Origin: Flavobacteriaceae bacterium NBU2977
GTDB lineage: Bacteria; Bacteroidota; Bacteroidia; Flavobacteriales; Flavobacteriaceae
Direction: 5' to 3'
DNA length: 64,000 nucleotides
Assembly (NCBI GenBank): GCA_019931105.1
Contig: JAIOUW010000001.1
Location: 930,001 to 994,000 of the forward strand
How positions within the stretch are numbered: position 1 is the first letter of the stretch; every line of letters starts with the position of its first letter. The notes under the pieces were generated by a model. The model searched no databases, had not been told where the DNA came from, and saw only the letters and a list, made by a program, of their open reading frames with translations. Both the position numbers and the translations under genes were made by a program. Positions 33,001 through 42,626 of the stretch are shown here, piece after piece.

Positions 33001-33798
33001 TCAACCGCGCAATCGTTCTTGTAATTTTATTAACGGATTCGTTTTCCGGTTTTGAAAACCATGCCAAAGTATAGCGGCCAAAATAATCGAACTTCCGCCC
33101 AAAGCCGTGTAGGCGATACTTTCAACTTCGCTGGTATGACGCACATAAATCGCAAATAGGGCCCAGACCCCGACGGCTGCAAACTCGCGCATATTCCTTT
33201 TTTGTATCATGACAAGGTTCAAAACGGTGGCAATGACAATCATAATGATGGTCCATGTAGTTTCGGAAAGAAATCCTCCGTTCCAATTCAATTTGGCCAA
33301 ATAGGCAGCAATATTGGCAATGGTGGCAACGGCAATCCATCCACTGTAAATACAAATCGGCCACCAGACAAAGGCGATGATTCCAATGGGGGCGTCCCAC
33401 CGTTCCATATTCGTGTTCAAGATAATCTTAACGAGGGAGAACAGAATCCCCAACATGATCAATACGGATAGACCGGTGTATTCATAGGCAAAAGCGAAAA
33501 CCCAAGCACAATTGAGTAGGTTGGCAGTGGTAAACCAATATCCGGTCTGTTCGATAAAATCGTTAGCCTTGTCAGAATAAGCCCTTCTTACCTGAAAGAT
33601 ACCATACCCCAATAACCCTAAAAATATCAATCCCCAAATCGCAAAGGCATACCCGGCTGGAGTGAAAAGATTAAAATATTTGTTGCTGACCTCACCAATG
33701 GTCGTTTCGTTGATCCGAATGGCTTGCGAGATATAGTTTACGGCAATAACAAGAATGACCGAGAAGAGGTTTAAAAGGGCAAGATTCTTTTTCATCAA
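33001..33798 (-). CDS. Tryptophan-rich sensory protein-like (TspO/MBR-related) membrane protein
   Basis: 265 residues with seven or more hydrophobic segments and many Trp/aromatic residues inside helices (FAIWGLIFLGLLGYGIFQVRR, LLNCAWVFAFAYEYTG, IAFVWWPICIYSGWIAVA). It is longer than the ~160-residue TspO and matches the extended tryptophan-rich sensory protein group of Bacteroidota. TspO binds porphyrins and other lipophilic ligands; activity is unproven here. The promoter region holds a -7 TACATTTG (33830-33823, minus strand) and an 8-bp hairpin CTCCTTAT/ATAAGGAG at 33844-33865. Confidence 0.72.
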   Translation of the reverse strand: MMKKNLALLNLFSVILVIAVNYISQAIRINETTIGEVSNKYFNLFTPAGYAFAIWGLIFLGLLGYGIFQVRRAYSDKANDFIEQTGYWFTTANLLNCAWVFAFAYEYTGLSVLIMLGILFSLVKIILNTNMERWDAPIGIIAFVWWPICIYSGWIAVATIANIAAYLAKLNWNGGFLSETTWTIIMIVIATVLNLVMIQKRNMREFAAVGVWALFAIYVRHTSEVESIAYTALGGSSIILAAILWHGFQNRKTNPLIKLQERLRG

Positions 33799-33991
33799 TT
33801 ATTTTTATTGGTTTTTGTCAGTCAAATGTAATTATTCACCTTTCTCCTTATTGTTTTATAAGGAGTTCATGAATCTTTGATTTCGCCAAAAAACATCACG
33901 GTGAATATCTACACTTGTTATGGCTCATTTCATAGTTTTTAAAAATACGTATTGCACGTTATTAAATGAGCTCTTTTGATTCAAAACCAGA

Positions 33992-34675
33992 CTATTTCGT
34001 TAAGCGCCTTTTTCGTCGACCCACTTTTATAGGAACCGTTAGAACTGTGTCGCCCAACAAGGCATAGACTTCGCAACCTTCACCCGGTTCCAAGATATGT
34101 GAGCCCGTAAATTCCCCGAAGGCGGGAAGCAACATTTGACTCGCAGATTTGAAAAAACAACGGAGTCGTACCGCCTGTCGGCCCAAACCAGTCAGGCGAA
34201 TTGCGGGATGAACGTGTCCGCAGAAATTGAACAGCCCCTCCCGCTCTTCGGGATGATGGGTCAACAGAAAACCTTCCAATTCGATTTCCGAAATCACCTG
34301 AATCCCTATTTTATGATATTTTAAAGGAGAAATGATATCATGGTTGCCCGAGACCAAAATAATGTCGCCGGCCGTTCTTTCGACCCATTTTTCAAAAAGT
34401 TGCCATTCGGCGTTCAAAGAAGAATGAAAGAGGTCGCCCAAAAAACAGATTGTTTTTGGCGTAAAATACGAAATCAGTTCATCAAGCAGGTCAAAGTTCC
34501 TTTGAATCGCTTTTTGGGGTACGGCCGCCCCGAATTTTCGAAAATGCGATACCTTGCCCAAATGTACATCGCTTATCAAAAGCATTGCTTTTTCTTGCCA
34601 GAAAAGCACCCCAAAAGGATGCATGACAAAGGTTTGGCTCTTGATTTTTGTCGATTGCGTCTTCATTTGATCCAA
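33992..34675 (-). CDS. pdeM: Ligase-associated DNA damage response endonuclease PdeM
   Basis: 227 residues, calcineurin-like metallophosphoesterase of the PdeM group. All metal motifs are present: SDVHLGK, GDLFHS, GNHD, THHP and GHVHP. In Bacteroidota and Proteobacteria it clusters with an ATP-dependent ligase, an exonuclease and an Lhr-type helicase for DNA damage repair. Here the helicase is at 36657 on the same strand but a ribokinase and permease pair on the other strand lies between, and the ligase and exonuclease are not in the window. Met4 (34666) is an alternative start. Confidence 0.9.
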   Translation of the reverse strand: MDQMKTQSTKIKSQTFVMHPFGVLFWQEKAMLLISDVHLGKVSHFRKFGAAVPQKAIQRNFDLLDELISYFTPKTICFLGDLFHSSLNAEWQLFEKWVERTAGDIILVSGNHDIISPLKYHKIGIQVISEIELEGFLLTHHPEEREGLFNFCGHVHPAIRLTGLGRQAVRLRCFFKSASQMLLPAFGEFTGSHILEPGEGCEVYALLGDTVLTVPIKVGRRKRRLTK

Positions 34676-34748
34676 AGGTACTAAAAGCCCTTTTGCTTTT
34701 GTGGCTCCTAATCATTACTTTGTAGCGGTTATTACGACCCGAAACGAA

Positions 34749-35657
34749 ATGCCAAAAATTGTAGTCGTTGGAAGTTCCAATACCGACATGGTCGTCAAAA
34801 CTACCCGGTTTCCTGAGCCGGGCGAAACCATCATCGGTGAAGATTTTTTTATGTTCCCCGGGGGAAAAGGAGCCAATCAGGCCGTTGCAGCTGCCCGTGC
34901 CGGAGGTTCGGTAATTTTTATCTGCGCCGTCGGTGACGATGTTTTTGGTCAAAATGCCTTGGAGGGATATCGCGAGGAAGGCATAAATGTCGATGCTGCA
35001 AAAATCATTAAAGATGCGGCCTCTGGGGTCGCCCTGATTACCGTAAACGAAAAAGGCGAAAACGAAATCGTGGTAGCATCGGGAACCAACGCCGATCTTT
35101 CGGCAACTTATGTTTCAGGAATTGTGGAAGAAATGGAAGACGATGGAATATTCCTTACCCAATTGGAAACCCCGATCGAAACCATCGAATATTTGGCACG
35201 TTACAGCAAACTGACGGATCAGCCCTTGATTATAAATCCGGCCCCGGCACAGAAACTTTCAAATACAATTTTGGACGGACTTTTTCTCATCACCCCGAAC
35301 GAAACCGAGGCAAAGATCTTGACCGGAATCTCGGTAGAAGATGAAGTTTCCATGCAGTATGCTGCACAAGCCTTGCTACAAAAAGGGGTACAAAACGTAA
35401 TCATTACTTTGGGAGATAGGGGAGCCTATTTCATGAACCATGAGATGCGCTTTTTAGTGCCATCATATCCGGTAAAGGCAATCGACACTACGGCCGCCGG
35501 TGATGTCTTCAACGGGGTTTTGACCGTTTGCCTTGCCCAAAACATGAATTGGAAAGAAAGTATCGAATATGCCAATAGGGCCGCGGCGCTTTCGGTGATG
35601 AAAATGGGAGCCCAAGGGTCGGCACCCTACAAAGAGGAAATCAAAAAATTCAACTGA
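34749..35657 (+). CDS. rbsK: Ribokinase (PfkB family)
   Basis: 302 residues from the ATG at 34749 (MPKIVVVGSSNTDMVV), the usual ribokinase start; the GTG-initiated extension from 34701 has no similarity. PfkB signatures: FPGGKGANQAVAAARAGG near the N terminus and DTTAAGDVFNGVL with the catalytic Asp at the C terminus. It phosphorylates ribose (or a nucleoside sugar) to the 5-phosphate. The permease gene starts 1 nt after its stop, so transport and phosphorylation are coupled. A promoter TTTTG (34691-34695) with TTACTTTG 19 nt downstream precedes it. Confidence 0.92.
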   Translation: MPKIVVVGSSNTDMVVKTTRFPEPGETIIGEDFFMFPGGKGANQAVAAARAGGSVIFICAVGDDVFGQNALEGYREEGINVDAAKIIKDAASGVALITVNEKGENEIVVASGTNADLSATYVSGIVEEMEDDGIFLTQLETPIETIEYLARYSKLTDQPLIINPAPAQKLSNTILDGLFLITPNETEAKILTGISVEDEVSMQYAAQALLQKGVQNVIITLGDRGAYFMNHEMRFLVPSYPVKAIDTTAAGDVFNGVLTVCLAQNMNWKESIEYANRAAALSVMKMGAQGSAPYKEEIKKFN

Positions 35658-35658
35658 T

Positions 35659-36654
35659 ATGTTCATTATTGAAACGTATACACTGGCCGTTATTTTCTGC
35701 GTGATAACCATGTTCGCATGGGGCTCTTGGGCCAATACCCAAAAGTTGGCCGCCAAAGATTGGCGCTTCGAATTGTTCTATTGGGACTATGTTTTCGGAA
35801 TTGTTGTGTTCGCAGGGCTTTTTGCCATGACCGCTGGCAGTACGGGCGATGGTGGAAGACCTTTTCTCGAAGATCTGTCACAAGCGGACAATGCCAGTAT
35901 TTGGTCCGCGGTTCTTGGCGGAATTCTGTTCAATGCCGCGAATATACTTTTGGTGGCCGCCATTACCTTGGCGGGAATGTCAGTGGCTTTCCCCGTCGGA
36001 ATCGGATTGGCATTGGTAATCGGGGTCATCGTGAATTATATCGATGCGCCCGTAGGAAACGCCACCCTGCTTTTTGGAGGTGTGGCCCTTATCGTCTTGG
36101 CGATTTTGCTGAATGCCAATGCCTATCGCAAACTTTCGGCGCAACAAGAAAAAGTACCCACAAAAGGCTTGGTATTGGCAGTTGTCGCCGGCCTGCTCAT
36201 GGGGCTTTTTTATAAGTATGTCGCTAATTCGATGTTTCCCGATTTTGAAAACCCGAGCGCAGGGAAATTGAGCCCGTATACGGCCGTATTCCTATTCGCT
36301 TTGGGAATCTTGGCCAGTAACTTTGTCTTCAACACCGTTTTGATGCGCAAACCCTTTGAAGGTGCCCCGGTCGGTTTTAAGGATTATTTTTCAGGAAGTC
36401 GCAAAAGTCATGTCATGGGGATTTTGGGGGGCGTCATCTGGTGCATCGGTATGTCGTTCAGTATACTGGCATCCGATAAGGCCGGTCCGGCCATTTCTTA
36501 TGGTTTGGGGCAGGGCGCTACCGTAGTTGCCGCACTTTGGGGTATTTTCGTTTGGAAGGAGTTCAAGGGAGCTCCCAAAGGTGTTGGCCGTATGCTAAAT
36601 GCCATGCTATTGCTCTATATTGTAGGATTGGGATTGATAATCGCTGCCAGATAA
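35659..36654 (+). CDS. Ten-helix DMT/ureide-permease-like sugar transporter
   Basis: 331 residues with about ten transmembrane helices in two five-helix halves and no signal peptide, as in the drug/metabolite superfamily. The opening TMFAWGSWANTQKLA and VAFPVGIGLALVIGVIVNYI resemble the ureide-permease/GRP sugar-uptake branch. Directly coupled to ribokinase, it most likely imports ribose or a ribonucleoside; allantoin-type substrates remain possible. No periplasmic binding protein or ABC components are nearby. Confidence 0.8.
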   Translation: MFIIETYTLAVIFCVITMFAWGSWANTQKLAAKDWRFELFYWDYVFGIVVFAGLFAMTAGSTGDGGRPFLEDLSQADNASIWSAVLGGILFNAANILLVAAITLAGMSVAFPVGIGLALVIGVIVNYIDAPVGNATLLFGGVALIVLAILLNANAYRKLSAQQEKVPTKGLVLAVVAGLLMGLFYKYVANSMFPDFENPSAGKLSPYTAVFLFALGILASNFVFNTVLMRKPFEGAPVGFKDYFSGSRKSHVMGILGGVIWCIGMSFSILASDKAGPAISYGLGQGATVVAALWGIFVWKEFKGAPKGVGRMLNAMLLLYIVGLGLIIAAR

Positions 36655-36656
36655 TA

Positions 36657-39122
36657 TTATTTCTTGGTCAGTATCGCCGCCATTTTCTTGATGCGGTCCG
36701 CCAATTTCTCACTTGTCAGTTTCTCGCGTAACCTATCAGTGATTATCGGAAAGGAAAACGGAGTATGGCCCTTGCATTCCTTCCAAATGATTTTTTGCGT
36801 GGCGATCCTTTCCAGGGCAATGCGCAACCGGCCTTCTTCCAATTGATGCTCAAAAGTCTCGGTAAAGGCTTGTTGAAACAACAGATTATCGGGTTCGTAA
36901 TCGCGGAATACGTTGAAAAGTAGGCCCGAGTTACTTTGAAGATGTTTCATTTTGATTCCCTTGTGCGGATATCCGGTAAAGACCAGGCCACTGATTACGG
37001 CAATGTCGCGAAACTTTCGCCTTGCCATTTCGGTCGAGTTCAAACTTTTTTGCAGGTCGTCCAATAAATATTCCTTGGAGAATAGATCGTTGTCGATAAC
37101 CTGTTGCATATCGATTTTTTGATCTGACAGCAGTTCGAACCCATAGTCGTTGAAAGCTAGTGAAAAAGTAATGGGGGAAAGCAGGCTTATACGGTAACCC
37201 AATAGGCTGCCCATAGCCTCGTGCACAAAACGCCCCTCGAACGGATAAAAAATATGGTGATGGCCGTCATCGGTCTCAAAGGTCTCGATAAGAAATTCAT
37301 CGGGTTTGGGCACGATACTCTCGGATCGTTGTCGGTCGAACAAATGCTTTAATGATTTTATTTCGGGTGATTGGTCTTTGTTGTTCAGACTTGCCGAATA
37401 CAGTTCGTTTCTGAGAAGTTCCGACATTTGGGCCGAAAGGGTCAGGCGGCCACCCATCCAACTTGGTACCTTGTTTGTTTTTTTGGTCGATTTGCGAACG
37501 TGCACCTGCATATCCTTGATACGTATGAATTCGAGATTTCTCCCTGCAAATGTGAATACGTCACCGGGTGTCATTTTAGAGACGAAAGATTCCTCAACGG
37601 TACCGATATACCCTCCTTTTTGATACCTGACCGTTAAATTGGCATCCCCTACGATCGTGCCTATTTGAAAGCGATGCCGCATGGCGACCGTTCGGCTATT
37701 GACCTTGAACACTCCTTTTTCATCGATCTCGACTTTTTTATATTCGTCATAATGTTGAAGACTTTGGCTTCCTAAAACCAAGAAGTTCAACAGCCATTGC
37801 CATTGGTCTTTCGAAATGGCCTGATAGCAGAATGTTTGTTTGACCTCTTCGAAGATTTGATCCGGATAAAATCCATCCGAAACGGCCAAGGTCGTCAAAT
37901 ATTGGAGCAATACGTCGAAAGTGTTCAAAAACGGAATTCGGTCTTCGACCGCATTCTGCCGTACGGCTTGCTGCAACGCAGAGGCTTCGACCAATTCTAT
38001 GGCGTGCGTGGGCAGAAAATAAATGACACTCTCCTTGCCAGGTCGATGTCCGCTTCTTCCCGCTCGCTGCAGAAAGCGGGCCACACCTTTTGGTCCGCCT
38101 ATTTGTACCACGGTTTCTACCGGGGCGAAATCGACCCCAAGATCTAGGCTCGAAGTGCAAACAACGGCTTTCAGGCTTTCATTACGGATGGCCTGCTCTA
38201 CCCAGATTCGGGTCTCTTTATCGATGCTACCATGGTGCATGGCGATTTCGCCCGCAAATTCCGGATGTTTTTGCAGGATTTTTTGAAACCAGATTTCGCA
38301 TTGGCTACGGGTATTGGTAAAAAGCAGGGTCGTCTTGCTTTTGTTGATTATGGGAACCACATCTTCCAACAATCGAATACCGAGATGCCCACGCCATGGA
38401 AAGGTTTCCATGGATTCCGGAATGATGCTCTTGACCGTTATTTTTTTGTCGATTTCAGCCTTGATCAAAACCGAATTTTCAAAAGCCGGCGAATTTGGCC
38501 CCAACAATACCTGTTTGGCCTGTTCCAAGTTTCCAATGGTGGCCGAAATGCCCCAAATGCGCAGATTTTTAGACACTGCTTTGAGACGAGACAGTCCAAG
38601 TTCCATCTGTACGCCGCGTTTTGTGCCCAACAGTTCGTGCCACTCGTCAACGACTATAGCTGAGCAATCTTTGAGCATTTTGTCATACCCCTTAGAGGCC
38701 AAAAGCAATTGCAGACTTTCAGGGGTGGTGATCAAAAGGTCTGGCATTTGTCTTTTCATTTGCGCCCGCTCCTTGGTCGATGTATCCCCGGTACGTATAC
38801 CGACGGTCATCTGTGTTCCCAAATCGGTCGTGACACGCTCGGCGGATTGTTTGATTTCCAGGGAAAGTGCCCGCAAAGGGGTAATCCAAATGGCTTTCAA
38901 TCCCTTTTGATACTTGGTCTTGTACTCCGGATTTTTCTTGATGTAGTTAAGCACAATTGGAAACCATAGTGCATAGGTCTTGCCGCTTCCTGTTGGGGCA
39001 TTCAATAGCCCATGCTTACCTTGTAAAAAGGCCTTCCACGTATCTTTTTGGAATTTGAACGGTTTCCAATTTTGGGATTGGAACCATTGCTCGGCGATAT
39101 TAAAAAGCTCTTTTTGGGTCAT
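36657..39122 (-). CDS. Ligase-associated DNA damage response DExH helicase (Lhr family)
   Basis: 821 residues. Superfamily 2 motifs: Q/Walker A NAPTGSGKTYALWFP, DEWH box VVDEWHE, SAT (ISATIGN), motif IV LLFTNTRSQCEIW, and motif VI QRAGRSGHRPG. The C-terminal ~350 residues form the Lhr-specific winged-helix and beta-barrel core. It acts as a 3'-5' DNA or RNA:DNA helicase in repair with PdeM and an ATP-dependent ligase. The transporter converges on it with a 2-nt gap. It shares only part of the usual cluster; the ligase and exonuclease genes must be elsewhere or lost. Confidence 0.92.
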   Translation of the reverse strand: MTQKELFNIAEQWFQSQNWKPFKFQKDTWKAFLQGKHGLLNAPTGSGKTYALWFPIVLNYIKKNPEYKTKYQKGLKAIWITPLRALSLEIKQSAERVTTDLGTQMTVGIRTGDTSTKERAQMKRQMPDLLITTPESLQLLLASKGYDKMLKDCSAIVVDEWHELLGTKRGVQMELGLSRLKAVSKNLRIWGISATIGNLEQAKQVLLGPNSPAFENSVLIKAEIDKKITVKSIIPESMETFPWRGHLGIRLLEDVVPIINKSKTTLLFTNTRSQCEIWFQKILQKHPEFAGEIAMHHGSIDKETRIWVEQAIRNESLKAVVCTSSLDLGVDFAPVETVVQIGGPKGVARFLQRAGRSGHRPGKESVIYFLPTHAIELVEASALQQAVRQNAVEDRIPFLNTFDVLLQYLTTLAVSDGFYPDQIFEEVKQTFCYQAISKDQWQWLLNFLVLGSQSLQHYDEYKKVEIDEKGVFKVNSRTVAMRHRFQIGTIVGDANLTVRYQKGGYIGTVEESFVSKMTPGDVFTFAGRNLEFIRIKDMQVHVRKSTKKTNKVPSWMGGRLTLSAQMSELLRNELYSASLNNKDQSPEIKSLKHLFDRQRSESIVPKPDEFLIETFETDDGHHHIFYPFEGRFVHEAMGSLLGYRISLLSPITFSLAFNDYGFELLSDQKIDMQQVIDNDLFSKEYLLDDLQKSLNSTEMARRKFRDIAVISGLVFTGYPHKGIKMKHLQSNSGLLFNVFRDYEPDNLLFQQAFTETFEHQLEEGRLRIALERIATQKIIWKECKGHTPFSFPIITDRLREKLTSEKLADRIKKMAAILTKK

Positions 39123-39198
39123 TTACCGCTATTGGGCTTTTGGAAAGTTACTGATAATAAATAATCAATATGATCCTCGAAATAACCTTCAAAAAAAT

Positions 39199-39206
39199 TA
39201 TCTTTG
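39199..39206 (+). promoter_or_regulatory. -7 box of TerB-like gene
   Basis: TATCTTTG at 39199-39206, matching TAnnTTTG, 22 nt before the ATG at 39229; no clear -33 element. Confidence 0.4.
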
Positions 39207-39228
39207 CAGTCGATAAAATACCAAAAAT

Positions 39229-39648
39229 ATGTCGATCAAAGATCTTTATGACAGTAATTCATCGAACAATAACCTTGCCCATTTTGGAAGCCTCGCCAGT
39301 TTGGCCGCGGTCGATGGTGAAATCGGAGATGAAGAAATGGCGGTTTTAAAACAGTTTGCCCATAAACTACAGATTACCGATGCAGAGTTCAAAGAGGTGA
39401 TGAAACAGGAAAACAAGTACCCGATCAACCACCAAGTGAGCTACGAAAAGCGATTGGAACGTTTTTATGATCTTATGAAGATAATCATTGCCGACCATGA
39501 GGTGAGCGACAATGAAACGGTACTTTTAAAGCGATATGCCATAGGGTTGGGTTTTCCAAATGACAAAGCGGACAAGCTCATCGAAAAATCGGTTGCCATT
39601 TTTACCGGAAAAATCGCTTTTGAAGACTTTATGTATTTGGTAAAATGA
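39229..39648 (+). CDS. TerB-family protein
   Basis: 139 residues, all-helical TerB fold with the duplicated acidic motif: ASLAAVDGEIGDEEMAVLKQF and KIIIADHEVSDNETVLLKRYA. The Asp/Glu positions are the predicted metal-binding residues. Cytoplasmic, function unknown in spite of the tellurite-resistance name. It is transcribed alone and divergently from the Lhr-type helicase; a strong terminator at 39677 separates it from convergent fbp. Confidence 0.82.
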   Translation: MSIKDLYDSNSSNNNLAHFGSLASLAAVDGEIGDEEMAVLKQFAHKLQITDAEFKEVMKQENKYPINHQVSYEKRLERFYDLMKIIIADHEVSDNETVLLKRYAIGLGFPNDKADKLIEKSVAIFTGKIAFEDFMYLVK

Positions 39649-39676
39649 GGACCAAAAAAAATCGTACAATAGAAGG

Positions 39677-39698
39677 AAAGGAAGCCGAGGCTTCCTTT
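39677..39698. terminator. Bidirectional terminator between terB-like gene and fbp
   Basis: Hairpin AAAGGAAGC-CGAG-GCTTCCTTT (39677-39698), 9-bp stem with a tetraloop and T-rich flank; ends at the fbp stop codon. Confidence 0.75.
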
Positions 39699-39699
39699 T

Positions 39700-40731
39700 T
39701 TAATGGTATTTATCTAAAAACTCTTGAAGTTTTTCAACCATTTTTCGACTTCCGCAGAAAAAAGGAACTCTTTGATGTAGCTCGGTAGGTTCGATGTCCA
39801 AAATCCGATTTTTGCCACCTATGGCCATTCCGTTTGCCTGTTCGGCAATAAAAGCCATGGGGTTGCACTCGTATAACAATCGTAATTTACCGCTTTCGGA
39901 AATACTGCTTTTCGGATACATGTAGATACCGCCCTTGATCATATTTCTATGAAAATCGGAGACCAGCGATCCGATATATCTTGAAGTGTAAGGCCTATCG
40001 CCCTCTTCTTGTTGACAATACTTGATATAGTCTTTTACGCCTTGGTGAAAATGTATGTAATTGCCCTCGTTCACCGAATAGATTTTACCCGTCTCCGGAA
40101 ATTGCATGTTCGGGTGCGATAGGTAAAAAGTACCGATCGCCGGATTCAGGGTAAATCCGTTGACACCATCGCCCGTGGTATACACAAGCATGGTCGATGT
40201 TCCGTAGACCACATACCCCGCAGCGACCTGTTGGTTGCCGGGCTGTAGAAAGTCTTCTAGAGAGACCGGAGTGCCCACAGGGGTAACACGGCGGTAAATC
40301 GAAAAAATCGTGCCGACGGAAACGTTGACATCGATATTCGATGATCCGTCCAAAGGGTCGATCAAAACAACATATTTGTTCTGATGTTGTTCATCGTTGC
40401 TGTTTATAGTAATAAAATCATCCTCTTCTTCCGAGGCTATTCCACATACGATTTCCCTGTTCTTTAAAGTCTGTATAAATTTGTCGTTTGCGAGTACATC
40501 GAGTTTTTGTTGGTCTTCGCCTTGAATATTGGTATCGCCGGCAGCGCCCAACACATCGACCAAGCCAGCTTTGTTCACCTCGTGGTTAACGACCTTGGCG
40601 GCCAATCGAATGGCGTTGATCAGTTTTGATAATTCCCCCGAGGAGTACGGGAAAGAAGATTGGTTTTCGATAATAAATTCCCCTAGGGTCTTATTTTTCT
40701 TGTTGATCATGTACCGATTGTTAATTTGCAT
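39700..40731 (-). CDS. fbp: Fructose-1,6-bisphosphatase class I
   Basis: 343 residues (336 from Met8 at 40710, the more typical start [13 protein letters not shown]). Class I signatures: the metal loop [25 protein letters not shown], the substrate segment GGIYMYP and [10 protein letters not shown] near the end. It dephosphorylates fructose 1,6-bisphosphate in gluconeogenesis, cytoplasmic. Together with ppdK at 9222 it marks a gluconeogenic metabolism on amino or organic acids. The C terminus ends at a shared terminator hairpin. Confidence 0.96.
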   Translation of the reverse strand: MQINNRYMINKKNKTLGEFIIENQSSFPYSSGELSKLINAIRLAAKVVNHEVNKAGLVDVLGAAGDTNIQGEDQQKLDVLANDKFIQTLKNREIVCGIASEEEDDFITINSNDEQHQNKYVVLIDPLDGSSNIDVNVSVGTIFSIYRRVTPVGTPVSLEDFLQPGNQQVAAGYVVYGTSTMLVYTTGDGVNGFTLNPAIGTFYLSHPNMQFPETGKIYSVNEGNYIHFHQGVKDYIKYCQQEEGDRPYTSRYIGSLVSDFHRNMIKGGIYMYPKSSISESGKLRLLYECNPMAFIAEQANGMAIGGKNRILDIEPTELHQRVPFFCGSRKMVEKLQEFLDKYH

Positions 40732-40770
40732 ACAAATATCGGGTATTTTGTGAAACTACAATGATTGTGG

Positions 40771-40801
40771 TTTTGAACCGATTTTTAAATTTATAACTTT
40801 G
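40771..40801 (+). promoter_or_regulatory. Bacteroidota promoter of GNAT-aspartokinase operon
   Basis: -33 TTTTG at 40771-40775 and -7 TAACTTTG at 40794-40801, 18-nt spacer, 19 nt before the GNAT start at 40821; a good match to the sigma-ABfr consensus. Confidence 0.6.
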
Positions 40802-40820
40802 TGTTTTATTTGTAACAATA

Positions 40821-41300
40821 ATGGATTATAGAATTCGAGAGGCCACCGTAGCCGATATGCCTCAAGTTCTCAAACTGATTCAAGAATTGGCCACTTTTGA
40901 GAAAGAAGGAAATGCCGTCGAAGTGACGGCACAAGATTTGATCAACGATGGTTTTGGCGCTAAAAAACTGTTCCATTGCTTTGTGGCCCAACAAGATGAT
41001 GAAATCGTGGGAATGGCCTTGATATACCCAAGATATTCGACTTGGAAAGGACCTATTATCCACCTCGAAGATTTAATCGTTACCGACCATATGAGGGGCA
41101 GTGGTCTGGGTACTGCTTTGTTGAACGAAGTTGTCAAATATGGCGCCGACCTTGGGGTAAAGCGCATCAACTGGGAGGTTATCGACTGGAACGAACCTGC
41201 GATAAGCTTCTATGAAAGTAAAGGGGCCAAAGTATTGCGTGATTGGGATGTCGTACAGTTGGACGAAACGGGAATCAAAAATTACCTAAAAAATATATGA
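40821..41300 (+). CDS. GNAT N-acetyltransferase (SSAT/diamine-like)
   Basis: 159 residues, single GNAT fold opening DYRIREATVADMPQVLKLIQELA. The acetyl-CoA pyrophosphate loop is VTDHMRGSGLGTALL, and the preceding strand IIHLEDLIV is typical of spermidine/diamine-acetyltransferase-like members. The tail ends SFYESKGAKVLRDWDVVQLD. Its stop overlaps the start of aspartokinase (ATGA), so the two are translated together, a common arrangement in this family. Substrate unknown; a small amine or amino acid is likely. Confidence 0.85.
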   Translation: MDYRIREATVADMPQVLKLIQELATFEKEGNAVEVTAQDLINDGFGAKKLFHCFVAQQDDEIVGMALIYPRYSTWKGPIIHLEDLIVTDHMRGSGLGTALLNEVVKYGADLGVKRINWEVIDWNEPAISFYESKGAKVLRDWDVVQLDETGIKNYLKNI

Positions 41301-42547
41301 GGATATTTAAGTTCGGAGGAGCATCGGTAAAAGATGCCGATGGAGTTAGAAATCTGGCCAAGGTCTTGGATCAAGTGGGCCATCATAATACCTTATTGGT
41401 CGTCTCGGCCATGGGAAAGACTACCAATGCCATGGAAGCCGTGGTCAACGCCTATTTTGAAAATGGGCAAAGTTTGCCTTCGGCCTTGCAAGATGTAATC
41501 AACTACCACGATGACATATTGAACGGACTTTTCGAAAATGCATCCCACCCCATTTATGACAGGGTAAAATCGCTGTTCGATGAGGTCCATGGGTTTTTGG
41601 CCTGGAACAAGTCGCCCAAATATAATTTCGTCTATGATCAAGTCGTGGGGTATGGTGAATTGATCTCGACGACGATAATAAGCGAATACCTCAACGAATC
41701 GGGAGTCTCGAATACTTGGCTCGACGTTCGGAATCTTATCAAGACCGACAACAGCTATCGCGATACGACGGTCAATTGGGAAAAGACCCAGCAGAACGTT
41801 CAGACAAAGGTCGATCGTAAAAAATTCAATATTACCCAGGGATTTTTAGGAAGTGACGATAATAATTTTACGACAACACTGGGCCGTGAAGGCTCCGACT
41901 ATACCGCCGCGATCTTAGCCTATTGCCTAAATGCCGATTCGGTGACCATTTGGAAGGACGTGCCCGGTGTACTGAACGCGGATCCACGGTATTTTAAAGA
42001 GACGCAACTTTTGAACAAAATATCATACCGAGAGGCGATCGAGTTGGCTTTTTATGGGGCTTCGGTCATACACCCCAAAACATTGCAGCCTTTGCAGCAA
42101 AAAGAGATTCCACTTAATGTCAAATCGTTTTTGAATCCTAAAGACCCGGGTACCATTGTCGGCAAAGGAATCGGCATCGACCCCAAAGTACCCTGCTTTA
42201 TCGTAAAAAAGAACCAGGTCTTGATGAAATTGTCCTCATTGGATTTTTCCTTTATCGTAGAGGATAGCATAAGCGAGCTTTTCAAAATGTTGCACGATCA
42301 TAAAATGAAGGTCGACCTGATACAAAATTCGGCGATCAGTTTCTCGGTCTGTGTTGACAATCGGTTCGGCAGGTTGGAAGAATTGCTTGCCCTCTTGAAA
42401 GGCAGGTTCAAAGTCGTACATCATGAAGGGGTGTCATTATATACCATTCGCCACTTTACCAATGAAGCGATAGAAAGCCTGCTCAACGGACATGATGTTT
42501 TGCTCGAACAACGCGGCAAGGAAACTTTGCAATTGGTGGTCAAATAG
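41297..42547 (+). CDS. lysC: Aspartate kinase, monofunctional
   Basis: 416 residues from the ATG at 41297 (MRIFKFGGASVKDADGV). The kinase core has FKFGGAS, GRGGSDYTA-like LGREGSDYTAAIL, and WKDVPGVLNADPR; two C-terminal ACT domains (about 285-416) serve feedback regulation. It phosphorylates L-aspartate as the first step to lysine, threonine and methionine. The upstream extension to 41243 overlaps the GNAT gene and is rejected. Translationally coupled to that gene by a 4-nt overlap. Confidence 0.94.
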   Translation: MRIFKFGGASVKDADGVRNLAKVLDQVGHHNTLLVVSAMGKTTNAMEAVVNAYFENGQSLPSALQDVINYHDDILNGLFENASHPIYDRVKSLFDEVHGFLAWNKSPKYNFVYDQVVGYGELISTTIISEYLNESGVSNTWLDVRNLIKTDNSYRDTTVNWEKTQQNVQTKVDRKKFNITQGFLGSDDNNFTTTLGREGSDYTAAILAYCLNADSVTIWKDVPGVLNADPRYFKETQLLNKISYREAIELAFYGASVIHPKTLQPLQQKEIPLNVKSFLNPKDPGTIVGKGIGIDPKVPCFIVKKNQVLMKLSSLDFSFIVEDSISELFKMLHDHKMKVDLIQNSAISFSVCVDNRFGRLEELLALLKGRFKVVHHEGVSLYTIRHFTNEAIESLLNGHDVLLEQRGKETLQLVVK

Positions 42548-42626
42548 CTCATCGTCCAAATGTTAAAATGGACTTGAACTCTCGTGTTTTTCCTATCTTA
42601 GCCTTTATCTAATTTAAAAACCGTGT

